NCBI GenBank assembly: GCA_025594325.1
Contig: JANHCV010000002.1
Location: 1,116,001 to 1,180,000, forward strand
Length of the DNA: 64,000 bases
Reading direction: 5' to 3'
Source of the DNA: Blastocladiella emersonii ATCC 22665
Lineage: Eukaryota; Blastocladiomycota; Blastocladiomycetes; Blastocladiales; Blastocladiaceae
This document shows positions 1 to 11,500 of the stretch, in pieces. The notes under the pieces were generated by a model. It was given only the letters and a program-made list of their open reading frames with translations, made no database searches and was not told the DNA's origin. Made by a program: the position numbers and the translations under genes. Each line of letters starts with the position of its first letter. Position 1 is the stretch's first letter.

Positions 1-79
1 CGCGGCCGCATGGCCGAGGACGAGGCCCGCCGCTTCCTCCAGCAGCTCCTCTCCGCCGTCGAGTACTGCCACCGCCACC

Positions 80-111
<32 letters not shown>

Positions 112-1740
112 CTGCTCCTCGACGCCCGCCGCCACCTCAAGGTCGCCGACTTCGGCCTGTCCAACACGCTGCACGACGGCAACTTCCTCAACACCTCGTG
201 CGGCAGCCCCAACTACGCCGCACCCGAGGTGATCGCCGGCAAGCTGTACGCCGGGCCCGAGGTCGACGTGTGGTCGTGCGGCGTGATCCTCTACGTCATG
301 CTGGTCGGCCGCCTCCCCTTCGACGACGACTACATCCCGTCACTGTTCCAGAAGATCTCGGGCGGCGTCTTCTCGATCCCGCCCTTTGTCTCGCCCGACG
401 CGCGGTCGCTGCTCCTCGCCATGCTCGTCGTCGACCCGCTCCGCCGCATCTCCATCCCCGAGATCCGGAGGCACCCCTTCTTCGTCCGCAACCTCCCCGC
501 CTACCTCAACCCGCTCCCGCCCATCCCGACCTCGGCTGCCGCCGCGGGCATGCCCGGACTGCTCCCTGCGACGACAGTAGCCGCTGCGACTGCGAACGGC
601 AGCACTGCCAACGGCGACCAGTACCTCGACGACGACGCGGCCGCCATCGAGGAGGAGCCCCTCGACGAGGAGGTGGTCGACGAGCTCGCCGCCAAGCTCG
701 GCATCCCGCGCGACGTGGTCATTGCGCGCCTCGTCGCCAACGAGGACGAGGACGACGACGACCCGATGGACACGTCCGCGCCGGGCGAGCCACCACACCA
801 CCCGCGGCACGTGCGCCGCGGCGACCCGCTCGAGGAGACGGACCCGATCCGCGTCGCGTACGCGCTGTGCGTCGACAACCGGTTCCTGTGGAGCGGCCGA
901 CGCAGCGAAAACGCCCTGCGGGAAACGGCGTGGACCGCCGCGAGTTCCCCGCCGCCCGCGACCGGTGCCGCGACTGCCGGACCACCACCAGGAGCGGTAG
1001 CCGATACCCCGCCGGTTGTCAGCAACGTGCACGTCCTGCAACGCGGCTCACCGTCGCTCACCGGCGACCCTGTGCCCGCCCCGCAGCAACCGCCCGCGCC
1101 GCGACGCGTCGCGCGGTCCAAGTGGCACGTCGGGATCCGGTCGCGCAGCCCGCCGCTCGACGTGATGCTCGAGCTGTACAAGGCGCTGCACGCCGTCGGG
1201 CTCGCGTGGAAGCCGCTCGGCCCGTTCGCCCTGCGCGCCCGATACACGTTCCCCGTGCCCGAATCCGCGCCGCCCGGATCGCCCCAGGTCACGGTCAAGC
1301 TCGATATCCAGCTGTTCAAGGTCGACACGGCCTACTACCTCGTCGACTTCAAGCTGGTCCCCGCGCCCGCGACAACGGGGTCGGCGGGCGGATCGCCGCA
1401 CAGCAGCGCCGGCGGGATCGGGTCCGGGTCCGCGGCCTCGTCCTTCGTCCCGTCCACGCTCGGCACCACGTTCAACGGCGGCCGGTCGCTCGCGGGCAGT
1501 TTGGCCAACGGCGGAGGTACCGGGTCCAGCTTGCCGTACGGGTCGTCCCTCGGCAGTTCTATTGGTGGCGGCGGCGTCGCGTCGTCCCTCCCGGCGTCGT
1601 CGTCGGCGCGGCCCGTCGTCCGGCGCCGGTCGTCGGCCATGTTCCGCGCCCAGGCCGCCAACGACGACCGCGTCGTCAACGTGTTCGGGTTCCTCGAGGT
1701 CGCCGTCCGCGTCATCACCGAGCTCGCGTCGTCCGGGTGA
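1..1740 (+). CDS. SNF1: SNF1/AMPK catalytic subunit, 5'-truncated by window edge
   Basis: Serine/threonine kinase of the SNF1/AMPK energy-sensing complex. The frame is open from base 1, so the N-terminal lobe lies outside the window. Visible parts are the catalytic loop HRDLKPEN (about 88-111), DFG (about 148-156), an activation loop TSCGSPNYAAPE whose Thr matches the phosphorylated Thr210/Thr172 of yeast and human enzymes, and the C-lobe. A UBA-like autoinhibitory segment (LDEEVVDELAAKLGIP, about 661-710) follows. The C-terminal adenylate-sensor/KA1 region starts at KWHVGIRSRSPP (about 1120) and resumes after a Ser/Gly-rich insert to end FGFLEVAVRVITELASSG. The long low-complexity linkers are typical of fungal SNF1. 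No intron is needed in this part. Identity is secure; the upstream start is unknown. Confidence 0.95.
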
Positions 1741-1931
1741 GGCCAGAGGGCAGATAGGCTAGAAATACATTCGATATCATCACCACACGAACCTCTTGTT
1801 GAGCCGAGTGACTCGGCGCGCTCGTGGCGGAAGGCGGTCGATGAACAACGCCGCCGCTGTGATCGGCGTCCTCTCTCGCCAACGTCGCCACCCGCTGCTA
1901 CGCATCAACACCACCGTCAACACCCTGCAAC

Positions 1932-4133
1932 ATGTCGGGCCGCGCGATGCGCCGCCTCCTGCGCGAAAAGGAGGAGCAGAAGAAGAAGCTGGAGCAGGAG
2001 CAGGCGCCACCCGCCGCCGCGGCCTCGGACGAGGAGGAGGAGGCCGAGTCGAGCGAGGACGAGGCGCCTGTCCGCGCCAAGCCTTTCAACCCGTTCGCGC
2101 TGCTCATGGGCGACGATGATGATGAAGAGGAGGAGGAGAGCGAGCAGGAAGAGGAGGAGGAGGCCGAGCCTGAGTCCGCGCCCGTCGTCGCTGCCGCCAA
2201 GAAGCAGCCCGCACCCCCCGCGGCTCCCGCCAGCGACGCCGAGTCCGCCTCCGAAGCGGAGGAGGAGGAGGAGGAGGAGATCCAGCGGCCCGTGCGCAAG
2301 GGCAAGAAGAACAAGAAGAAAAACAAGAAGGCTGCCGCCGCTAAGGGCAAGGGCAAGGCGGCGACGACCGCCAACGTCGACGACCTGACGCTCGAGGAGC
2401 TTGACGCCGTGCTCGCGCCCGTGCGCGCCGAGACGGGTGGGACGCCCGAGCCCGACGCCGCCGCCGCCACCGAGATCGACGCGGCGGCCGCGGCGCGCGA
2501 CGAGCTGCTCGCCATCGACGCCAAGAACATGGACCCCGACAACGAGATGGCGCGGCTGTTCGGCGCCGACGTTGTCCAGCGCGAGCGCCGCCAGCAGCAG
2601 CGCGCGCAGCAGCAGCTCCTGCAGCAGCAGCTGGGCGGGCGCAACGCGCGGCGCGGCGCGGCCTCGCTACTGTCGGCGCGCAAGACGCTGCTCGCCGGCA
2701 CCCCCGACGCGACGTGGCCCCGGTTCGAGACGCTCGGGCTCGCCGTGACGCGCCAGCCGCGCGCCGATACCGGCGCCGACGTGCTCGTGTACCAGCACCC
2801 GTCGCGGTACCAGACCGTGCACATGCAGTTCCTGGCCGCCGCCGCGACGGGCGACCCGAACGCCCTCGTCGCGCTGTCGGCCGTCCACCCGTACCACGCC
2901 GAGACCATGCTGCAGCTGTCGCGCATCGCGGGCGTGACCGGGCAGCCCGATATGGCGACCGAGTTCCGCCGCCGCGCCGGGTACGCCCTCGAGCGCGCGT
3001 TCCCGCCCAGCAACCCGCTCGGCCGCCTCACGCTGCCCGTCCCCTACGCCGCGCCGACCAACCGCACCCTGTACCTCGCCCTGCTCGCGCTCCTCGACCA
3101 CCACCTCTCGCACGCCGCGGTCCGCACCGCGCTCGAGCACGCCAAGCTCATGCTCCGCCTCGACCCCACCGACGACCCGCTCGCCGTCCGCGGGTTCATT
3201 GACGCCATCGCCCTGCGCGCCCGCGAGGGCGAATGGCTCCGCAAGTGGGTCGCCGCCCAGGACCCCGCATCCGTCCCCGCGTACCCGCACTGGCTCTTCT
3301 CGCTCGCCCTCGCGCAGTGGCAGGACGGCGACGCCGAGGCCGCCGGCGAGGCCCTCGCGCGCGCCGCACGCGCGTACCCGGGCGTCGCCCAGGTCGTCTG
3401 CCCGCCGCTCTCGCTCGTCGGCGAGGGGCTCGGCGACGCGAGCGTCGTCCCGCCCGCCGTCCACCTGTACTCGCACTACGCCAAGGCCGTGTGGGCGGAC
3501 CCCGCGGTCGTCGCGTGGATCCAGTCGCTCCCCGTCGTCCGCGTCGCCGCCGCGGACCGTATGCCCGTCGACACCACGTCGGGCGCCATGGCCGTCTACC
3601 GCCACATCGTCGCGGGCGACCTCAACTCGCTCACCGGCCAGCTCCCCGCGCACGTCCGCACCCCTGCCATGATGGACGCCAGCGACCCCGTCCCGCCGAC
3701 CCCGCCCACGCTCGAGGACGGCGCGCACGTGTTCCCGCACCCGTACGCGGCCGGGTTCACGGCCGGCAACAACCCGCAGCAGCAGGCCGCCGCCGGTGGT
3801 GGGATCGCGGCGAACGCGAACCCGCTCGCCGCGTTCCTCCAGTCGATCCTGCCCTGGATGCAGGGCGTCGAGGGCGCCGCGGAGCCGGACCTCGAGCAGC
3901 TCGGCGCGTTCCGCGACCAGCTCCCGCCGCACGTCTTCGACACGCTCGGCGCCATGATCGCCAACGGCGCGCAGGGCGCTGGGCCTGCGGCGGGCCAGCA
4001 GGGCGAGGGCGACGAGGAGGGTGACGAGGACTATGACAGCGAAGAGGAGGAGGAGGAAGAGTGGGAGGACGCGCCCGAGGAGTGGGAGGATTACTCGCAC
4101 CTGCTCAACCCCGAGGAGGGGCAGGACGACTAG
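1932..4133 (+). CDS. TCF25: TCF25/RQC1 family protein (ribosome quality control)
   Basis: A 733-residue single-exon protein of the TCF25/Nulp1 family, the Rqc1 component of the ribosome quality control complex that acts on stalled 60S subunits. It begins MSGRAMRRLLREKE, the usual start of the family, followed by an acidic region and a Lys-rich stretch (about residues 20-145). The conserved Tcf25 helical domain follows: AVHPYHAETMLQLSRIAG (about residue 315) and then LLALLDHHLSHAAVRTALEHAKLMLRLDPTDDP motifs (about residues 380-415). The C-terminus is an acidic tail. It lies 191 nt downstream of SNF1 on the same strand and converges on the next gene. The ATG is supported by the conserved N-terminus. 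Confidence 0.92.
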   Translation: MSGRAMRRLLREKEEQKKKLEQEQAPPAAAASDEEEEAESSEDEAPVRAKPFNPFALLMGDDDDEEEEESEQEEEEEAEPESAPVVAAAKKQPAPPAAPASDAESASEAEEEEEEEIQRPVRKGKKNKKKNKKAAAAKGKGKAATTANVDDLTLEELDAVLAPVRAETGGTPEPDAAAATEIDAAAAARDELLAIDAKNMDPDNEMARLFGADVVQRERRQQQRAQQQLLQQQLGGRNARRGAASLLSARKTLLAGTPDATWPRFETLGLAVTRQPRADTGADVLVYQHPSRYQTVHMQFLAAAATGDPNALVALSAVHPYHAETMLQLSRIAGVTGQPDMATEFRRRAGYALERAFPPSNPLGRLTLPVPYAAPTNRTLYLALLALLDHHLSHAAVRTALEHAKLMLRLDPTDDPLAVRGFIDAIALRAREGEWLRKWVAAQDPASVPAYPHWLFSLALAQWQDGDAEAAGEALARAARAYPGVAQVVCPPLSLVGEGLGDASVVPPAVHLYSHYAKAVWADPAVVAWIQSLPVVRVAAADRMPVDTTSGAMAVYRHIVAGDLNSLTGQLPAHVRTPAMMDASDPVPPTPPTLEDGAHVFPHPYAAGFTAGNNPQQQAAAGGGIAANANPLAAFLQSILPWMQGVEGAAEPDLEQLGAFRDQLPPHVFDTLGAMIANGAQGAGPAAGQQGEGDEEGDEDYDSEEEEEEEWEDAPEEWEDYSHLLNPEEGQDD

Positions 4134-5076
4134 GAATGGAATATATTGAACGAAGTATCTGTAGCCTTCATCTCGCGCCATCTGAACATGAGACGAGCGT
4201 TGTTGACATGGCGGTGGCGTCGCGCCAACCCCTCACGTGCACATGAACGCCGCGTCAACAGGCCGCCTTCCGGCGCCATCATAAATCAAATCATGCACAC
4301 AACTTGACGGAGGTGTACCTCAACGAGGGCTCATAATTCAACAGTGCGAGACAAATGCTCAGACTGCACGAGGCCATCGTCTTTCACGAGCGGCGCGGGG
4401 CGTCTCCCGTCGCGCGCTCCGCGCCCCGCGTCCTGACGACTTTCAAGTCACCGCGACTCATTGCACCCGAGTTTTCTCGGTCCTGCCTGGGCTGCTGTCC
4501 GCCGACACCGGCCACGGCGTTGTGGGAGCAAACCACCCGATGGCGCGTCAAGCGGCGCGCTTGCTCGAGTGGCCGCATCGGAGCGTTCCCACCGCGCCGA
4601 GAAGCAGCCCAAGACGCGTCTTCTTGTGTATCAAGCCCCCCCGGCAGGCGATCCAGCTCCAGGCGACCATGGAGACTATGGTCGCATCGAACGGTACTCA
4701 CTTTCCGCTCACAGCGGACCTCGAGGATGTCCGTTTCACTCACTCGTGCGAACATTTTCAGACCGTCGGTTCTTCACGTTTTGGCGGTGCTCCGACGGCT
4801 TTGGGAGACTCGCTGGAGCCGGATCGCGGTCCACGGACACGCGGCCCCAGTCGTGTCTGAAATCACACCGAACCCTCGCCTGCCCTTCGCATGTACCGCT
4901 GTTCGGGAGCTGCTTTATGCTGCTCGGCCTTGACCTGCGTGGAACCCTTCAAGAAGGCCAATGCGTCCGCGATCGACTGGCGCGACACGAGCGAGATGAG
5001 GATCTCACGGTGGAAGTGGGTGAAGATCAACTGAATCAAATGATGCATAACAAAAGCGGCGAGCCCAAACACTCGC
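4134..5076. other. Intergenic region between convergent genes
   Basis: Holds the 3' flanks of TCF25 and of the acidic-repeat gene. It is less GC-rich than the genes, with AT-rich words such as gaatatattgaa just after the TCF25 stop (about 4139). Open frames here (for example 4355-4933) have no protein-like composition or recognisable motif. I see no RNA gene or mobile element. Confidence 0.5.
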
Positions 5077-6801
5077 TCAGAAACGGATGAAGTCGAGGCC
5101 CTCGTCCAGCGAGTCCTCGGCGGCGAACGCGTCCTCGCCCATGGAGAAGAGGCCGCCGAACGCGTCCTCGAGCGTGTCCTCGGCGCCCTCGAACGCGTCC
5201 CCGGCCGTCGAGAAGTCGACGAGCCCGTCCTCGAGCGCCTCCTCGCCGAGGGCAAACTCTTCGGCGGGGTCCTCGAACGCGTCCTCGAGCGAGAAGGCCT
5301 CCTCGGTCGCGGCGCCGTCCTCGGACGCCTCGAGGGCAGCGAGGTCCGCCGCCGAGAAGTCGGCGAGCGTGTCCTCGAGCGCCTCCTCGTCGAGCCCGTC
5401 CTCCTGCGCAAAGGCGGCGAGCGCGTCGTTCATGAGCTCCTCGAGCGTCGCGTCGCGCAGCGAGGTGGCCGTCTTGGTGCCCTTGCCGGGGACGCACGCC
5501 GTGGTCTCGGCCGTGTACAGCGAGGCGAGGACCGGGTAGCACTTGGCGCCGAGCTTGGCCGAGAACTCGACCTTGGTCGTCAGCGACTTGGGCGACGCGT
5601 CGATGGCCTTCTGGATGGCGGCGACCGTGTTCTTGGCGGCAGTCTGGATGGCGGGGAGCGAGGCGGCCTCGACCGTGGTGGCGGCGAGCTTCTCGTTGAC
5701 CCACGTCATGTTGTGGACGCGCCAATGGGTGAAGTTGGGGTCGCCGAGCGTGGCCTCGAAGAAGGTGGCGCCGTTGATCGAGTACTTGAGCTTGGCGTCG
5801 GAGATGGTGCAGTTGACCGAGTGGAAGCTCGAGCGGTCGGCCGTGAAGTAGGCGCGGAACATGCCCTCGGGGTTGGCGAGCCACGTCTTGGCGGCGTCGA
5901 TCTCGGTGGCGTTGGTCGTGGTGGTGGTCGTGGTGTAGGTGTGGATGCGCTCGCCCGGGTACAGCGGCCAGAACCAGGCGCTCTCGATCGAGTTGATGAA
6001 CTTGGTCACCGTGTCGGCGTACGGCTGGACCGGCTTGGACACGTCGGCCTCGGCGAGCAGCGAGGTGAGCGTGGGCAGAAGCTTGACGTACTCGGGGTAG
6101 TAGGCGAGGGCCTTGAGCTTGGGCGCCGTCGCGACCACGTTGGCGCGGAACTTCTTGAGCGTGTCGAAGCCCTTGAGCGTGTTGTTGAGGCGCAGGGTGG
6201 CGGGTGGGTACTTGCCGGCGTACGTGTCGTTGGCAAAGTACTCCTTGTCGACGCGCTTGGCGGCCCACTCGATGATGGTGGGCGCGTCGTCGATCTTGGT
6301 CCACAGCGGGATGACGGGGTTGAGCGGGTCGTACGAGGCGCGGTCGAAGAGGCCCGTGGCGAGCACGTCGATGAGCTCCTGCGCGGCGGCCGCGGCGCGG
6401 CCGGGCGGCGACACGCCGATCTTCTTGTGCAGCACGTCGGCGAGCTGGCCCGCGAAATGGCCGGCGCCGACGGGGTCGACGCCCCACCCGCGGCCGCCGC
6501 CGCTCACCTCAAAGTTGCGGCGGCAGGCAAACTGCTTGGGCACGGTGGTGGCGACGCTCGAGTCGTTGGCCCACGCGACCGTGTACTTGAAGTCCGAGTT
6601 CTCGGCGGCAAATTGCGGGAAGGCGCGCACGGGGACGTGGGTCTCGGGGCACACCCACGCCGCGTCGCGCACCAGCTCGCGGCCGTACTTGACGACCGGG
6701 TTCGTCTTGGCGGTTGCCGCGGCCGAAGCCGGCGACGCCGTGGTGGCGACCAGGGCGACCACGAGCGCCGTGAGGAGCGCGGAGCGGGCGAGGAGCGGCA
6801 T
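5077..6801 (-). CDS. Secreted protein of unknown function with acidic C-terminal repeats
   Basis: A 574-residue single-exon protein I do not recognise. Residues 1-28 form a clear signal peptide (basic MPLLARSA, hydrophobic core, ending SPASA). The body (about 30-445) has several N-glycosylation sequons (NNT, NAT, NCT, NFT, NMT), a few cysteines and a Thr-rich run, consistent with an extracellular or wall protein. From about residue 450 the tail is Asp/Glu/Ala/Phe-rich, built of degenerate repeats such as EDALEDGLVDF, EDAFEDP and AFSLEDAF, ending DSLDEGLDFIRF. There is no membrane anchor. It is divergently transcribed from the subtilase at 8566, which is also secreted, but co-function is only a guess. 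A copy of the tail lies at 20027-20285. Confidence 0.85.
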   Translation of the reverse strand: MPLLARSALLTALVVALVATTASPASAAATAKTNPVVKYGRELVRDAAWVCPETHVPVRAFPQFAAENSDFKYTVAWANDSSVATTVPKQFACRRNFEVSGGGRGWGVDPVGAGHFAGQLADVLHKKIGVSPPGRAAAAAQELIDVLATGLFDRASYDPLNPVIPLWTKIDDAPTIIEWAAKRVDKEYFANDTYAGKYPPATLRLNNTLKGFDTLKKFRANVVATAPKLKALAYYPEYVKLLPTLTSLLAEADVSKPVQPYADTVTKFINSIESAWFWPLYPGERIHTYTTTTTTTNATEIDAAKTWLANPEGMFRAYFTADRSSFHSVNCTISDAKLKYSINGATFFEATLGDPNFTHWRVHNMTWVNEKLAATTVEAASLPAIQTAAKNTVAAIQKAIDASPKSLTTKVEFSAKLGAKCYPVLASLYTAETTACVPGKGTKTATSLRDATLEELMNDALAAFAQEDGLDEEALEDTLADFSAADLAALEASEDGAATEEAFSLEDAFEDPAEEFALGEEALEDGLVDFSTAGDAFEGAEDTLEDAFGGLFSMGEDAFAAEDSLDEGLDFIRF

Positions 6802-8565
6802 CTACGCGAGAGGGGTCGCGCGATAGGCGTGAGCGTCGGTCGGTCGGGCGGGGGTGGTGCATCATGCATGGCTGATGTCGTTGCGTACAGTCATCGGTAT
6901 CCAGCTATCGCAAGTCGCCTGCGAGAGAAGGGGTGAGCGACGCGGCCCAAGTCGACTTCGAGGTCGGCAGCGGGAACACAGCCGACGCGACGACGCGTGT
7001 ACCTCAGATGCGATCGATGCTCGCCACGTGCTGCAAGCAACCATGGGAACTCGGGAGGAGGCGGGCGCGCCGGGTTGTCTCGCACGCGGTGACGGGACGC
7101 GACGCGTCTCGCGCCCGCGGCACGTGGCGCGTCGCACGGTCGCGCGCCTTGGTGGGAGACACGGCTCCCACCACCAGTACCGCTGCAAATGAAACGCCTC
7201 CCACGAGTGCTCGCGACTCACTCACGCGTCGTGCGGGTCGCGTCGCGTCGCGCCACGCGTTTGAGACGCATCTCGCTTATTCTCTCGCAGTCCCCTCAAC
7301 GGCAGACTCGCTCTCATGTATCGCTGGACATCCATGAAGCCGTTCCTGACCCCAACTCGCCGCAACGGCACCGCGAGCGCGCCATGACCGCCGCGTCGAC
7401 GACGCTGACGTGATGCGCCCGCTTGTGGCTGCGCTCGCCGTGTGGCGGTGGCGGAGGCGTCGTGGCGGCGGCCGCCTGGGCGTTGCACCCGACCCACCGG
7501 TTGCTGCACGCGGACGTCCCCGCCCGAGCGGTTGCCGCCAAGCGCGGCCTCATCTCGGAACCGGTTCAGTGCTTGCCGCGTCGCCCGCCCCTTCTCCGCC
7601 GCCACAGACGCGCGCGCGGCCGTGATCGGATCGACGCCGACCCCCGACACCGACCCCCGACACCGACCGACGCCAGCATCCTCGCGCGCGCGCCATCCCG
7701 ACGGACGGCTGCCCCACTCACGCTCACGCACGCGCGCGCATGCGCAAGGACGTCCAGCCTCGTCACCTGGCACACGACGACCTTCGCCGTCACCATCAAC
7801 ATCGCGTGCGCGCCGCGCTCGGCCTCATGGGCCCCCTCGCCCAGTCAATTTGAGATCACGCCCGCCCGCGCCGCCGCCGCCGCCTTCCTGCTTCCGCTTC
7901 CTCTCCGTGCCGGCCCCTGTCGGTCGTGATCCCGCGCCCGCGCCCCGACGCGGCTCTCGCGCTCCTCCTGCAGCCGCCTGCAGCGGCCCGGCAAACCAAC
8001 TGCAACACCTCGCACTCGGCGCAACACGTCCGCCCGCCCGCCATCACTCGCGACCCGGCCGACCCCTGAGCCGCTCCCCTGCTCCCCGCCGACCCCCGCG
8101 GCTTCCCTCTCTGCGCCGCGCGCCTCGTCTTCGCTCTCATTTCGCGTGATCCGATCCCCCGTGGTCGGCCGCCGCCCCGCTCCTCTTTGGCCTGGCCACC
8201 GCGTGCCACCTGTGCGGCCTCTATCGTCCTGCACCGACCGCGCCCGCGGATACAAGTACACGGCGTCGCCCCTCACCTCCCCTCGCGACCGGCCCGTCCC
8301 CGCCCCCCGCACTCGCGCCCTTGTCGTACATCCTGCGCCGTCGCCCCCGTCGTCACCCCGCACGGATCGGCCTGGAGCCCCGACACGCGCCGCGCCTCTT
8401 GCGCCACTCTACATCTCCTCCCTCCCCTCTTCTCCATAGACTAGACGCTCGCTCTCGTCGCGAGTCTCTGTGCCCGGCGGCAGGCCGTTGGCGCACCTCA
8501 TTCCTCCTCCTCCCTCCCTCTGTACTCTTGTTGTAATCTACCCTCTCCCCTCCTTCACCTCGACC
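6802..8565. other. Intergenic region between divergent secreted-protein genes
   Basis: A 1.76 kb GC-rich spacer that must carry the promoters of the acidic-repeat gene (minus) and the subtilase (plus). It contains GACGCGTCTC-type words (7101-7110; the related gagacgcatctcgc at 7263) and, close to the subtilase ATG, long pyrimidine-rich tracts (about 8400-8560). I see no gene, RNA or element. Confidence 0.5.
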
Positions 8566-11500
8566 ATGGCCCTCTCGATCCGCCTCCTCTCCGTGGTCCT
8601 CGCCGTGCTCGCCCTCGCGCTCGCCTCGGCCGTTGCCGGCCAGCGGCCCAAGTGGACCCCGCCGACGCTCGACGTGCCCAACCCGACCGACCCGTTCCAG
8701 CTCATCGAGAACATGGATACGTCCCGCAACAAGTTCATTGTCCAGTTCACGCGCCCGCCCGGCGTCTCGGCCGTCGGCATGCCCAACGCCATCCGCATCC
8801 TCAACGAGGTCGACGACCAGCACGCCGCCTTCGTGGCCCACCTGTACGTTGCTCTTTCTCTAGGCCGTCGTCCATTGCGCTCGCGAACGAGCCTAACTCT
8901 CGCGCCCGGATCGCCGCAGCAAGTCGGCCAACATCTCGGCCCGCGTCCTCGCGACGTTCCGCGACCTGCTCAACGGCGCCGCTGTCGAGGCCACGACGCC
9001 GCAGGACGCGGCGCTGCTGGCCACGGCGCCGGGCGTCCGGTCCATGTTCCCGATCGCCGTGCACACGCTGCCCAAGGCCGAGACCCCGGCCAACGCGACC
9101 ACCGCCCCGCGCACCGGCTCGCTCGACCTGTCCGACACCACCGACCCGACCCGCGAGCGGCCCGCCGCCAAGAACGTCACCGACCCCGTCCAGGCCGGCC
9201 TCCAGGCCGTCCACAACCTGACCCGCCTCGCCCACGCCCGCGCCCGGTTCCCGCACCTCGACGGCCGCGGCGTCCGCATCGGCATCATCGACGGCACCGT
9301 CGACTGGCGCCACCCGGCCTTCGCCGTCAAGGGCAAGCGGTGTACTGGCCCGCCCGGCACTGACGGGTGCCGCGTCGTCTCGGCCCTCGATTTCAGCGTG
9401 GAGCCGAGCGACCAGGAGAAGGCCGCCGTGGCCAAGCGGGACGCTGATGACGGGACCAGTGCCGCCGCCGACCGTGGCGCCAGAAAGAAGTCGATGCACC
9501 ACGAGCCCGCGGTGCTCACGGACGCCATCAACCCGGAATGCGACGATGGTCACGCCACGCACGTCGCGGGGATCGCCGGCGGGTCCGACCGGTTCATCGA
9601 CGGTGTCGCGCCGCGCGTCACGATCGGTACGCTGCCTCACATACACGACTGAGACCCCGAACGAGCGAGCGACACGACTGACTCTCGCCATCATCATCCC
9701 ATAGCCTCGTACCGCGCCGTCAACTGCAAGGGCCGCTCCAACAGCGCCATGGTCCTGGCGGCGCTCGAGCGCGCGTACCGCGACGGGATGCACGTCGTGT
9801 CCATCAGTCTCGGCGGCGAGCGCGTGCACCGCGACTACCCCGAGGCGCAGGCCGTCGACCGGCTCGCCCGGTACGGCGTGCTCGTCGTGACGGGCGTTGG
9901 GTCGACCAAGGGCCAGGGCGCGTACCGCGTCACGTCGCCCGCCGTCGCTGAGCTCGGCATCGCCGTCACCTCCTTCACCAACGCCGTCGCCGTGCGCCAC
10001 ACGGCCAACGTCACGGGCGTGCCGGACCTCAAGACGCTCGTGCTCTCGTGGGGCACCCCCGGCGAGTTTCCTCCCATCGGCAACAACGCCCCCGACAACG
10101 TGCGCCGCGGCCGGCCGTTCGCCGGGCCCGTGCTCGATCCCGACGAGGAGGACGACAACGAGGCCAAGACCACGTCCATCAAGTTCAACCACACCTACAT
10201 GGTCAAGCCTGGACCCAAGGGCGACGTCACCGACGGATGCGACCCGTTTGACCCGCAGTACTTTGCCGGCGCGTGGGCTATCCTGAACCGCGGCGGGTGC
10301 GGCGTCGCGTCCAAGGTCCTCGAGGCCGAGGCCGCCATGGCCAAGGGCGTGCTCATCTTCAACACCAAGCCCAACGAGGAGCTCGCGCCGTTTGTCGTCA
10401 AGGACGCGGGCATCCCGCACGCGTTCATCGATTACGACCAGGGCATGGCGCTGTTCCGCGCCGCGCAGCGTGGTCTGGCCGCGGCTATCGCGAACCAGAC
10501 GGCTGCCTCGACCACGACGACGACGGCAACGACGACGCTCGCCCCGACAGCGACCACGGTCGTCGTCAACGGTATCACCACGGTCATCGAGCCCACGCCC
10601 GCGCCCGAGCAGGCACCGCGGCGCCCGCGGCTCAGCTCGGGCGTGTATCTGTCGTTCAACAAGCGCGCGGCGCTGATCCCGCCCAAGGCGCCGGGCCAGC
10701 CGAGCCCGATGGCGCCGTGGGGTCCGGACCTGAACCTGTTCATGCGGCCGGACCTCGCGGCCATTGGTGACTACCTGGTCGGCCCGTACCTCCTGGACCG
10801 CAGCCCGTACGCGCAGCTGTCGGGCCCAAGCCAGGCCGCCGCGTACCTCGCGGGTGTCCTCGCCCTTGACGTGCAGCGGTCCGGCGGCCAGCGCCGGCCC
10901 AACGACCTCGCGGCCGTCGTGCGCCGGCTCCAGATCACGGCGCAGCCCGCGCGCCTCGCCGTCGCCGCCGCCGAGCTGTTCATCAAGGGCAAGAAGCTCG
11001 ACGCGGCGCTGCTACCCGCCGAGTCCGTGATGCGCCAGGGCGCCGGGCTCGTCGACGTCGACGCGTTCCTCGCCAACCGCATCGACATCGCACCCTCCAA
11101 GCTCGAGCTCGGCGACGCGCCCGGCTGGCCCAACGCCGACATCAAGACGGCCACCCTGCGCGTCCGCAACTCGGGCGACCGCACCGTCACCTTCGACCTG
11201 ACCCACGAGCCCGCGCGCGCCGTCCTGCCCGAGTCCGGCAGCACCACCGCCGTCATCTCGTCGTCCACGTTCGCCCCCGACGTGTCGTTCTCGCCGCGGT
11301 CCGTCACCGTCGCGCCCGGCGCCGTCGTCGTCGTGACCGTCACGGTGAACCCGAACCAGGCCGCGCCGCGGCCGCCCGGCGCGCCCGTGTCCCCGCGGCA
11401 GCCCGGTGTGAACGAGCAGTGGCTCACGTCCGGGTACATCCGGTTCACGCCGCGCGACCCCGCACCCGACGGCTCGGCGGCGGCGCTCCACGTGCCGTAC

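Noticed and set aside
4355-4933. Possible gene between TCF25 and the acidic-repeat gene
   Set aside because: Arg/Ser/Pro-rich composition with no domain, no GC3 bias and overlapping equally long frames. Lies in a convergent 3' region.
8801-10420. Long open frame antisense to the subtilase
   Set aside because: Arises from GC-rich codon bias. The plus strand carries the protease motifs, and the antisense product is low-complexity Arg/Gly/Val with no family signal. The same applies to other long antisense frames, for example 5713-6936, 12216-14051 and 49095-50975.
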